DNA from: an uncultured Sutterella sp.
GTDB taxonomy: Bacteria; Pseudomonadota; Gammaproteobacteria; Burkholderiales; Burkholderiaceae_F
DNA length: 6,235 bases
Reading direction: 5' to 3'
NCBI GenBank assembly: GCA_902477615.1
Contig: CABSHY010000085.1
Coordinates: forward strand, 1 to 6,235
A program made the translations under genes and the position numbers. Position 1 is the first letter of the stretch, and the number at the start of each line of letters is the position of its first letter. The notes under the pieces are model-generated. The model ran no database searches. It was given only the letters and a program-made list of their open reading frames with translations, and was not told the origin of the DNA. Shown here piece by piece: positions 1 to 6,184 of this stretch.

Positions 1-213
1 TGTTTTGACCATTGCAAAAGTTTCTATTCTTATCCATTGAATATACAGCAAAAACACTTGATATTTATCCAAAAAAATCCATTCTGTCCCCTCCTGAGAA
101 AGCAATACCCAAAACACTTGGATACAATTTCATCTTTTAATTGCTTAATTTTTCGATTTTTCGCCATAAATCGTTCGCAAATTTTTGCTTTTTTAGCGAA
201 AATTAAGACACTT
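1..213 (+). promoter_or_regulatory. AT-rich leader upstream of folE2, promoter not pinpointed
   Basis: This stretch holds no convincing gene. It is markedly more AT-rich than the coding DNA that follows and must contain the folE2 promoter if folE2 is transcribed on its own. The best box pair I can offer is TTGCTT (141-146) with CATAAA (165-170), spacer 18, which would give a leader of about 37 nt. Matches to the sigma-70 consensus are only partial (3/6 and 4/6). TTGAAT (37-42) with GATATT (60-65), spacer 17, is equally weak. A ten-base direct repeat AAAACACTTG lies at 51-60 and 111-120, exactly 60 bp apart. I looked for a Zur operator, because folE2 genes in several proteobacteria are zinc-regulated, and saw no recognisable palindrome of that type. 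The assignment as a regulatory region is by position only. Confidence 0.35.
154..200 (+). other. Two adjacent inverted repeats just upstream of folE2
   Basis: CGATTT (154-159) is complementary to AAATCG (168-173), with an 8-base loop. Immediately next to it, TTCGCAAA (174-181) can pair with TTT-a-GCGAA (192-200), with one bulged A. Inside the second repeat GCAAA (177-181) and TTTGC (184-188) form a smaller palindrome. If transcribed, the RNA would carry two back-to-back hairpins ending 13 nt before the folE2 start. The complementarity is directly visible. A regulatory role is inference, and AT-rich DNA produces such pairings by chance fairly often. Confidence 0.25.
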
Positions 214-1008
214 ATGAAAACATCAATTGAAAACAATTTACCTGACGTTCAATCGAGCGTAGATCCTCGCAATATCGACATTGAGTATGTTGGTGTGCGC
301 GGAATGGAGTTTCCTGTGTCCGTGCAATCGGCCAACGGTGTACAAAACACCGTTGCCAGGGTTGGTATGTTTGTCGGCCTTGCTGCCGAGAAAAAAGGCA
401 CACACATGTCTCGTTTTCTCGGTCTTTTGAGTAACCACAATGCCCCCATTAGCCATCAATCTTTGATTGACTTGATGCAACGCATGCTCTCGGATTTAGA
501 TGCCACGGAAGGCAAAATTGAATTTGAATTTCCATTTTTCGTGAAGAAAACCGCACCGGTTTCCAAACTTGAAAGTTTGATGAATTACCAAGTTTGTTAT
601 GAAGTGCGTCACGACAATGGACAAACCCGAGTATTGCAAACGACCATTGCACCGGTAACGAGCTTATGTCCCTGCAGCAAAGAAATCTCCCGATATGGAG
701 CTCATAATCAACGCTCTCATATCACGATTACAACGCGCAGCGACGGACAGGTCTCTCTTGAACAACAAATCCGTTATGCCGAAGAAAGTGCTTCGTGTGA
801 ACTCTGGAGCCAACTCAAGCGTGTCGATGAAAAATTTGTCACAGAACGCGCCTATGAGAATCCGAAATTCGTTGAAGACCTCATTCGCGATGTGGCCGTT
901 GCCTTAAATGCCAATGAGCATATTCAGGCCTACCACATTGAAGCGGAAAACTTTGAATCTATTCACAACCACTCGGCTTACGCTCAAATTCGTAAAGGTA
1001 CCCTTTAA
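214..1008 (+). CDS. folE2: GTP cyclohydrolase FolE2 (type IB)
   Basis: FolE2 converts GTP to 7,8-dihydroneopterin triphosphate plus formate in the cytoplasm, the entry step to tetrahydrofolate and, in many bacteria, to queuosine. The 264-residue product is full length for the family and carries its hallmark blocks: KGTHMSRF at 61-68, LCPCSKEISRYGAHNQRS at 151-168, the LKRVDEKFVTERAYENPKFVED region at about 201-222, and ESIHNHSAYA at 248-257. Cys152 or Cys154 and His164 lie in the block that supplies the metal ligands in characterised FolE2 enzymes. The family is unrelated in sequence to FolE (type IA) and is known to work with metals other than zinc. I chose ATG 214 because it is followed at once by family-like sequence. 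The same frame stays open upstream to a TTG at 37, but that part is AT-rich and low in complexity. The ribosome site is weak (TAAGA at 204-208). The gene is monocistronic, closed by the terminator at 1031-1066. No FolE type IA gene is present in the window. Confidence 0.97.
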   Translation: MKTSIENNLPDVQSSVDPRNIDIEYVGVRGMEFPVSVQSANGVQNTVARVGMFVGLAAEKKGTHMSRFLGLLSNHNAPISHQSLIDLMQRMLSDLDATEGKIEFEFPFFVKKTAPVSKLESLMNYQVCYEVRHDNGQTRVLQTTIAPVTSLCPCSKEISRYGAHNQRSHITITTRSDGQVSLEQQIRYAEESASCELWSQLKRVDEKFVTERAYENPKFVEDLIRDVAVALNANEHIQAYHIEAENFESIHNHSAYAQIRKGTL

Positions 1009-1030
1009 AAAGGACTAGTGGTTTTGTGAT

Positions 1031-1066
1031 CCCTTCTGCGTCGTTTTTTCGGCTCAGAAGGGTTTT
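1031..1066 (+). terminator. Intrinsic terminator after folE2
   Basis: CCCTTCTG (1031-1038) pairs perfectly with CAGAAGGG (1055-1062) and is followed directly by TTTTGT. Beyond one mismatch the inner part continues with G1040-C1053, a T·G wobble, C1042-G1051 and G1043-C1050, closing a loop of six T. It starts 22 nt after the folE2 stop and ends 38 nt before argS, so it should separate folE2 from the argS operon. The T-tract is short (four T, then GT), so some read-through is possible. Confidence 0.85.
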
Positions 1067-1085
1067 GTACATTATTGAATTACTA

Positions 1086-1104
1086 AACGTTTGGACAAAC
1101 CGTT
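1086..1104 (+). promoter_or_regulatory. Hairpin abutting the argS start, GGA in its loop
   Basis: AACG-TTT (1086-1092) is complementary to AAA-c-CGTT (1097-1104) with one bulged C, giving seven base pairs around the loop GGAC. The 3' arm ends at the base before the argS ATG. The only Shine-Dalgarno-like bases upstream of argS, GGA at 1093-1095, lie in the loop about 9 nt from the start. The pairing is visible in the sequence. Whether it modulates argS translation, or is simply the ribosome-binding region with chance symmetry, cannot be decided here. I could not place a convincing promoter for argS in the 38 nt between the terminator and the start. Confidence 0.3.
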
Positions 1105-2823
1105 ATGTTACTTGAACAAAAAAAGGCAATTCACGACCTCTTTACTCAAGCCCTCAATACCCTTGGTGTCACGGACATCAACGTTGTTTTAGAGCGCCCT
1201 AAAGTTGCTGAACACGGTGACTTGGCTTGTAATGTCGCCATGCAAATGGCACGCGCATTAAAGAAGAACCCTCGCGAAATCGCCACTAACCTTGTTGAAA
1301 CCCTTCAAGCTAATCCCGAAACGGCCGCTTTAATTCAATCCTTTGAAATTGCCGGCCCCGGTTTTATCAACATGCGATTAAGCGATGAAGCCAAATCGGC
1401 TGTTGTTAAAAAAGTTCTCCAAGAAGGCGCAACGTATGGTCAAAATCAAGACCATAACGGTGAAAGCATCCTTATCGAATACGTTTCTGCCAACCCCACG
1501 GGCCCCTTGCACTTGGGTCACGCCCGTCAAGGTGCGCTTGGTGACGTTTTGTCCAACTTGATGAAGAGTCAAGGTTGGAACGTTTGCCGCGAGTTCTACT
1601 ACAACGATGCCGGCGTTCAAATCCAAACGTTGACAACGTCTGTCCAACTCCGTGCTAAGGAAATTTTGGGCGAAACGATTCAATTCCCCGAAAACGGTTA
1701 TCAAGGCGACTATATCCGAAACATTGCCGAGGATTTCTTGGCTCAAAAGACCATCACAACGCGAGAAGGCGAAACGATCACAGCTTCTGGCGATGTCAAT
1801 GACGAAGCCAACATTCGAGTGTTCTCTGTCGGCTATTTAAAAAACGAACAAGACAGTGACCTCCAAGCCTTGGGCGTGAGCTTTGACAACTACTTCTTGG
1901 AAAGCTCCCTGTACACGAACGGCTTGGTTCGTCGTGCTGTTGACGCCATGATTCAATCCGGTTACACCTATGAGCAAGACGGCGCTTTGTGGTTGCGCAC
2001 GACCGACTTTAAGAAGTTCGGTGACGATAAAGACCGTGTAATGCGTAAAAGCGACGGTCACTTCACGTACTTTGTGCCCGATGTTGCCTACCACCTCAAA
2101 AAGTTTGAACGTGGCTTTGTGAAAGCCATCAACATTCAAGGCTCTGACCACCACGGTACGGTTGCCCGTGTTCGTATTGGTGTTCAAGTCGCTGGCAAGG
2201 TTCTCAATTTAGATCTTCCGGAAGTCTTCCCTGACTACGTCTTGCACAAGATGCTCAAGGTCGTTATGAATGGCAAAGAAGTCAAAATGAGTAAGCGCTC
2301 TGGCTCCTACGTGACATTGCGCGACCTCGTTGACTGGGTTGGTAAAGATGCCGCTCGTTTCTTCTTGATTAGTCGCAAGGCCGATAGCGAATTTGTGTTT
2401 GATGTGGACTTGGCACGTGCCCAATCGGATGAAAACCCGGTCTATTACCTCCAATACGCTCACGCTCGTATTTGCTCGGTTTTAGCCCAAGCCAAGGAAA
2501 AGAATTTTGCTGTCCCGAGTATCGAAGAAGCTGCTGCAGTTGACTTGAGCGTCTTAAACGACAAGACGGCTTTCGCTTTGATGGCTCGCCTGAGTGAGTT
2601 CCCCGAAGTGTTGACTTTGGCTGCTAAGGATTTTGCGCCCCACTCCTTGTGCTTCTATTTGAAAGATTTGGCAGGCGACTTCCACGCCTTCTATAACGCC
2701 CAACGTATTTTGGTCGAAGAAGACGATGTTCGTAATGCTCGCTTGGCGCTTTTATTGGCAACGCGCCAAGTGCTTCGCAACGGCTTTGCATTACTCGGCA
2801 TTAGCGCACCGGAAAAAATGTAA
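1105..2823 (+). CDS. argS: Arginyl-tRNA synthetase
   Basis: ArgS is the class I synthetase that attaches arginine to tRNA-Arg in the cytoplasm, using ATP. The 572-residue product has the normal length and layout. An N-terminal domain (about 1-115) binds the tRNA elbow and includes the HGDLACNVAM block at 37-46. A Rossmann catalytic core follows, with the HIGH signature as HLGH at 136-139 inside SANPTGPLHLGHARQGALGD, and with the GSDHHG block at 346-351. The KMSKR loop is canonical at 394-398. A C-terminal helical DALR anticodon-binding domain runs from about 445 and ends in the typical LLGISAPEKM. ATG 1105 fits the family N-terminus; the upstream ribosome site is weak (GGA at 1093-1095). This is the first gene of a tight five-gene run, and its stop codon overlaps the ribosome-binding site of the next gene. 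All catalytic signatures are intact and nothing suggests transfer. Confidence 0.98.
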   Translation: MLLEQKKAIHDLFTQALNTLGVTDINVVLERPKVAEHGDLACNVAMQMARALKKNPREIATNLVETLQANPETAALIQSFEIAGPGFINMRLSDEAKSAVVKKVLQEGATYGQNQDHNGESILIEYVSANPTGPLHLGHARQGALGDVLSNLMKSQGWNVCREFYYNDAGVQIQTLTTSVQLRAKEILGETIQFPENGYQGDYIRNIAEDFLAQKTITTREGETITASGDVNDEANIRVFSVGYLKNEQDSDLQALGVSFDNYFLESSLYTNGLVRRAVDAMIQSGYTYEQDGALWLRTTDFKKFGDDKDRVMRKSDGHFTYFVPDVAYHLKKFERGFVKAINIQGSDHHGTVARVRIGVQVAGKVLNLDLPEVFPDYVLHKMLKVVMNGKEVKMSKRSGSYVTLRDLVDWVGKDAARFFLISRKADSEFVFDVDLARAQSDENPVYYLQYAHARICSVLAQAKEKNFAVPSIEEAAAVDLSVLNDKTAFALMARLSEFPEVLTLAAKDFAPHSLCFYLKDLAGDFHAFYNAQRILVEEDDVRNARLALLLATRQVLRNGFALLGISAPEKM

Positions 2824-2832
2824 GGGTGACTT

Positions 2833-3378
2833 ATGGCAATCAATTTTTCTAAAGGCGGTCTTTGGACCGGTATCTTGATCGGAACGGCGCTTGGCTGCAC
2901 GTTATCGGCCATCGTTGCCTTGGCCATCACCAATGCGCCGATTCCTTTTGTTGAAAAGGTACAAAAGTCCTCCACGCCCGTAGACGCTTCTGCATTAGAT
3001 GGCAAGGATCCGAATACGGCGCTTTATGACAACAAGACGCGTTCCGCAACCGAGGAAGCACTTTCCAACATTAAAACGGTAGAAGCACCGACTTCCGGCC
3101 AATTGGCTGAAGAAACCAATTCGCTTCAAAACGATGGAACGGTTTACCGAATCCAAGCGGGGGCTTTCCGTAATGAAAAGGATGCGCAAAAGGTTCAAAC
3201 GGATTTGGCATTTATCGCCTTAGAAGCGGACGTTGTTAAATCAACCGATGCCGGTGTTACGCTCTACCGCGTAATGTTAGGCCCATTTGAAACAGCCAAG
3301 GAAGCCAATGAGTTGCAACAACGCCTCTCTGCCAATGGCTTTGACTCTATGGTTGTTCGCAACAAGCCGCAGAACTGA
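2833..3378 (+). CDS. SPOR-domain membrane-anchored protein (FtsN-like architecture)
   Basis: This 181-residue protein has the bitopic layout of SPOR proteins. It has a short cytoplasmic start with Lys7, one transmembrane helix at about 10-33, a polar low-complexity linker at about 45-102, and a C-terminal SPOR domain at about 103-177 beginning VYRIQAGAFRNEKDA and including YRVMLGPF at 145-152. SPOR domains bind septal peptidoglycan stripped of stem peptides, so a periplasmic role in division or wall remodelling is likely. The protein is much shorter than E. coli FtsN and I would not name it ftsN. The helix contains a glycine zipper, G13-xxx-G17-xxx-G21. The ribosome site AAGGGTGA (2822-2829) is good and overlaps the argS stop, and only 9 nt separate the genes. 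The position between argS and dsbA is typical of Burkholderiales, as far as I recall. The SPOR call is firm; the exact cellular role is inference. Confidence 0.92.
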   Translation: MAINFSKGGLWTGILIGTALGCTLSAIVALAITNAPIPFVEKVQKSSTPVDASALDGKDPNTALYDNKTRSATEEALSNIKTVEAPTSGQLAEETNSLQNDGTVYRIQAGAFRNEKDAQKVQTDLAFIALEADVVKSTDAGVTLYRVMLGPFETAKEANELQQRLSANGFDSMVVRNKPQN

Positions 3379-3380
3379 TC

Positions 3381-4004
3381 ATGCGTCATTGGATTTTTAG
3401 TTTATTAGCGCTTTGCATGGGTTCTGTAGCCATCGCTGCTGAGCCCGTTGAAGGCAAAGACTATATTTTGGTTAAGCCCGTGGCCCCTTCGTCATCGGAG
3501 AAAATCGAAGTTGTTGACTTTTTCTCCTACACCTGCGGTCATTGCTTCCGTTTCTCTCCTTTGATTGAAGAGTGGGCAAAAAAGATCCCTAACGATGTCA
3601 CTTTGGTGCGCAGCCCGGTGGCTTGGGACGAGTCCACAGAATTCTTAGCCCGTGTTTACTTCACCTTTGATGCCTTAGGCCGCTTAGAAGACCTTCATCC
3701 GCTTTTCTGGCAAGACATCATGGGAGGAAAGATCACAAGCTCGGATAGCTTAACTGCGTGGTTGACTCAAAATAAAGTTGACTTGAACGAATGGGACAAA
3801 CTCTACAATTCGTGTGCGGTCAATATGAGCACTAAACAAGCTGCTCAACGTTGGCAAGACTATCAATTAGATGCCACACCCTATATCGGTGTGGCTGGTA
3901 AATACTTAACGGCCCCCCATTTGGCAGGCTCTCGTCAGAAATCAATGGAAGTTCTTAACTGGCTCACCGATAAAGAGCGCAAAGAACGCCAAAGCAAACA
4001 GTAA
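3381..4004 (+). CDS. dsbA: Periplasmic thiol:disulfide interchange protein DsbA
   Basis: DsbA introduces disulfide bonds into exported proteins and is normally re-oxidised by the membrane protein DsbB. The 207-residue precursor starts with a Sec signal peptide: Arg2, a hydrophobic core at about 4-17 and a likely cleavage after Ala19 or Ala20 (AIAA-EPV). The thioredoxin-fold redox site CGHC is at 52-55 in VVDFFSYTCGHCFRFSP, and the helical insertion follows. The cis-proline loop is ATPYIGVAGKYLTAP with Pro167 preceded by Thr. Two features stand out. The dipeptide between the redox cysteines is Gly-His rather than the Pro-His of E. coli DsbA. There is also a third mature cysteine, Cys145, in the helical region. 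The start lies 2 nt after the previous stop and has no good ribosome site, so translation is probably coupled. Two TAA stops occur in tandem (4002-4007). Membership in the DsbA family is firm from length, layout and context; redox strength cannot be judged from sequence. Confidence 0.93.
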   Translation: MRHWIFSLLALCMGSVAIAAEPVEGKDYILVKPVAPSSSEKIEVVDFFSYTCGHCFRFSPLIEEWAKKIPNDVTLVRSPVAWDESTEFLARVYFTFDALGRLEDLHPLFWQDIMGGKITSSDSLTAWLTQNKVDLNEWDKLYNSCAVNMSTKQAAQRWQDYQLDATPYIGVAGKYLTAPHLAGSRQKSMEVLNWLTDKERKERQSKQ

Positions 4005-4005
4005 T

Positions 4006-4011
4006 AAGAGG
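4006..4011 (+). promoter_or_regulatory. Ribosome-binding site deciding the mutase start
   Basis: AAGAGG lies between the tandem dsbA stop codons and the next gene. It is 7 nt from ATG 4019 but only 4 nt from the in-frame GTG at 4016, so the ATG is the better start. Confidence 0.7.
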
Positions 4012-4018
4012 TTTTGTG

Positions 4019-5404
4019 ATGCAAATTGATGCTTCGATTTTTAAAGCTTATGACATTCGTGGCGTAGTCGATAAGACGCTCACGACGCAAGCCGCCTTTG
4101 CTATTGGTCAAGCACTTGGTGCTTTGGCTAAAGAAAAAGGCGTTGACACGATGTGTGTCGGTCGTGATGGTCGTTTATCCGGCCCCAAACTCTCCGAAAG
4201 CTTAATGCAAGGGATAACAGATCAAGGCGTCAATGTTAAGTCCATCGGCTTGACTCCCACCCCGGTTTTGTATTTTGCTACCGTTTTAACCGGAACGGGT
4301 TCTGGCGTTGCTGTCACGGGTTCTCACAACCCGCCTGAATACAACGGGTTAAAGATGATGATGGCTAAGGAAACGCTTTTTGGTGAAGGCATTCAATCCT
4401 TGCGTCAACGCATCGAAGCAGGCATCGCCTCTAGTGAGAAAAAAGGCAGCATTGAAGAAATTGATGTTGTAACGCCCTACATGAATAAGGTGCTCTCTGA
4501 CGTCAAATTGGCCCGTCCGATGAAAGTTGCTATTGACTGTGGTAACGGTGTCACCGGCCCTATGGCTGTTGAGCTCTTTAAGCGTTTAGGTTGCGAAGTC
4601 TCGGCACTATTTGCCGATATTGACGGTCACTTCCCCAATCACCATCCGGATCCGTCTAAGCCCGCCAATCTTCAAGACCTTATCGAATGCGTCAAGACCT
4701 CTGACGTTGAATTAGGCTTAGCTTTTGACGGTGATGGCGACCGCTTGGGCGTTGTGACAAAATCTGGCCAAATCATCTACCCTGACCGTCAAATGATGCT
4801 GTTTGCTGCTGACATTCTTGAACGTCACCCGGGTGAACGCATTATCTATGACGTCAAGTGCACGCGTCGTTTGGTGCCGTGGATCAAAAACCATGGCGGC
4901 ATTCCTACCATTTGCTGCACCGGTCACTCCTTGGTCAAAGCTAAGCTCAAAGAAACGCAGGCCCCGTTTGCAGGCGAAATGAGCGGTCACTTGTTCTTTA
5001 ACGATGAACGTTGGCCGGGGTTTGATGATGGCTTGTACGCCGGTGCTCGTATTTTGGAAATTTTGTCTCGTCACGCCAATCCGTCTGACGTTTTGGAAGC
5101 ACTTCCGACAGCAGTGAATACGCCCGAATTGCATATTGAGATGGCAGAAGGTGAAAACAAGCGCTTCGTACAACGTTTGCAAGAAGAACTGCATTTTGAC
5201 GATGCAACCGATATCATCAAAATTGACGGTATTCGTGTGGAATGGGAAGACGGCTTTGCCTTAGCTCGTTCCTCCAATACTACCCCGGTCGTTGTGTTGC
5301 GCTTAGAGGGTGACACCAAGGAAGCTTTAGCTCGCATTCAAAAGCGCTTCGGTGAAGCTCTTAAGTCTGTTGACAGTACGATCACTCTCCCGTTTGAGAT
5401 TTAA
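4019..5404 (+). CDS. Phosphomannomutase/phosphoglucomutase (AlgC-type)
   Basis: This enzyme interconverts hexose 6- and 1-phosphates (mannose and/or glucose) in the cytoplasm, supplying sugar nucleotides for lipopolysaccharide, capsule or exopolysaccharide. The 461-residue product shows the four-domain α-D-phosphohexomutase plan with every key motif. The phosphoserine loop is TGSHNPPEYNG with Ser102, the magnesium loop is DGDGDR at 237-242 (Asp237, Asp239, Asp241), and the sugar-recognition loop is GEMSGH at 319-324. The C-terminal phosphate-binding loop RSSNTTP is at 417-423. The N-terminal FKAYDIRG at 8-15 is also typical. The GEMSGH loop and overall length fit the bifunctional PMM/PGM group (names used include algC, manB and pgm) rather than phosphoglucosamine mutase. 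Substrate preference cannot be read from sequence, so I give no symbol. It sits 14 nt after dsbA and 1 nt before the SDR gene, with no polysaccharide genes in the window. Confidence 0.95.
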   Translation: MQIDASIFKAYDIRGVVDKTLTTQAAFAIGQALGALAKEKGVDTMCVGRDGRLSGPKLSESLMQGITDQGVNVKSIGLTPTPVLYFATVLTGTGSGVAVTGSHNPPEYNGLKMMMAKETLFGEGIQSLRQRIEAGIASSEKKGSIEEIDVVTPYMNKVLSDVKLARPMKVAIDCGNGVTGPMAVELFKRLGCEVSALFADIDGHFPNHHPDPSKPANLQDLIECVKTSDVELGLAFDGDGDRLGVVTKSGQIIYPDRQMMLFAADILERHPGERIIYDVKCTRRLVPWIKNHGGIPTICCTGHSLVKAKLKETQAPFAGEMSGHLFFNDERWPGFDDGLYAGARILEILSRHANPSDVLEALPTAVNTPELHIEMAEGENKRFVQRLQEELHFDDATDIIKIDGIRVEWEDGFALARSSNTTPVVVLRLEGDTKEALARIQKRFGEALKSVDSTITLPFEI

Positions 5405-5405
5405 G

Positions 5406-6182
5406 ATGAAAGTTTTTATTACTGGTGCTTCGAGTGGCATTGGCGCTGCATTAGCCAAAGAGTTTGCCTCCCGCGGGGCAACGCTTGGGTTAGTTGCTCG
5501 TCGTTTGGATCCGATCAAGGAATTGATTGCAACGCTCCCCAATGCTGAGCAACACAAGGCTTATGCCTGTGACGTGACCGATCGTGATCGTTTGATTGCC
5601 ATGGCGCGTGAATTTGATGAAGAAGTCGGCGGTGCCGATATTGTGATTGCCAACGCTGGCATCAGTGTCGGCGTCAAGACGCAATATTACGAAGACTTGG
5701 CCGTGATGGAAAAGGTCTATCAAACCAACGTCTTTTCAATGGCGACGACCTTCCATGCCTTTATCGAACCGATGATTGAACGCAAACACGGTACCCTCGT
5801 GGGTATCGGTAGCGTCGCTGGCATTCGTGGCATGCCCGGTACTGAAGCTTATTGTTCCAGTAAATCCGCTGTGATTACGTACTGCGAAAGCTTGCGTGTT
5901 GAAATGAAAAAGCATGGTGTAGACGTCTTGACGATTAGCCCGGGCTTTGTCAAAACGCCTTTGACAGACGTCAATCCGTACCCGATGCCCTTTATTTTGA
6001 CACCGGAAGAGTTCGCCAAGCGCGCAGCTGATGCCATTATGGCTAAGCGCACCTACGCCACGATTCCGTGGCAAATGGGTGTTGTCTCCAAGATCTTGCG
6101 AATGATTCCAAACTGTCTTTTTGACAAGATTTTCGGCAATCGTAAGCAAAAGCCTCGCAACTCCGAAATTCATCGGGCTTAA
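5406..6182 (+). CDS. SDR-family NAD(P)-dependent oxidoreductase
   Basis: This is a classical short-chain dehydrogenase/reductase of 258 residues. The cofactor-binding glycine motif TGASSGIG is at 6-13, followed by the Asp56 region (CDVTD), NAG at 83-85 and TNV around Asn109. The catalytic set is Ser136 (GSVAG), Tyr149 and Lys153 (YCSSK), and the SPG motif is at 178-180. Arg32-Arg33 after the second strand suggest a preference for NADP(H), which is inference. The C-terminal tail from about 222 is rich in Lys/Arg and hydrophobic residues (WQMGVVSKILRMIP), unlike the compact end of many SDRs, and could be a lipid- or membrane-facing helix. The substrate is unknown. ATG 5406 lies 1 nt after the mutase stop with only a weak site (GAG at 5396-5398), so coupling is likely. 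An in-frame ATG at 5352 would add 18 residues before the β1 strand and lies inside the mutase gene, so I reject it. Confidence 0.92.
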   Translation: MKVFITGASSGIGAALAKEFASRGATLGLVARRLDPIKELIATLPNAEQHKAYACDVTDRDRLIAMAREFDEEVGGADIVIANAGISVGVKTQYYEDLAVMEKVYQTNVFSMATTFHAFIEPMIERKHGTLVGIGSVAGIRGMPGTEAYCSSKSAVITYCESLRVEMKKHGVDVLTISPGFVKTPLTDVNPYPMPFILTPEEFAKRAADAIMAKRTYATIPWQMGVVSKILRMIPNCLFDKIFGNRKQKPRNSEIHRA

Positions 6183-6184
6183 TC

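Noticed and set aside
37..213. In-frame N-terminal extension of folE2 back to TTG 37 (59 extra residues).
   Set aside because: The stretch is AT-rich, low in complexity, overlaps likely regulatory DNA and has no resemblance to FolE2 proteins; family-like sequence begins at ATG 214.
1..213. Zur-type operator for folE2.
   Set aside because: No palindrome resembling known Zur boxes is visible, despite the known zinc link of folE2 in other bacteria.
1016..1030. Shared string GGTTTTGTGAT after folE2 (1020-1030) and after dsbA (4010-4020).
   Set aside because: Only two copies of a simple T/G-rich word in different contexts; in the second case it contains the mutase start region. Most likely coincidence.
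3352..3363. Four-base-pair hairpin with a TTCG loop (GTTG-TTCG-CAAC) just before dsbA.
   Set aside because: The stem is very short, lies within the SPOR coding sequence and has the G-C closing pair rather than the stable C-G form.
4016..4018. GTG start for the mutase, one codon before ATG 4019.
   Set aside because: It would be only 4 nt from the ribosome-binding site; the ATG has the better spacing.
4718..5194. Antisense open frame of 158 codons opposite the mutase gene, with similar ones opposite argS (1378-1746) and the SDR gene (5736-6173).
   Set aside because: They lie entirely within strongly conserved + strand genes, have no recognisable domains, and are what codon bias leaves on the opposite strand.
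5352..5405. Earlier in-frame ATG for the SDR gene, adding 18 residues.
   Set aside because: The added residues precede the β1 strand that normally starts SDRs and lie inside the mutase coding sequence; ATG 5406 one base after the mutase stop is the usual coupled arrangement.
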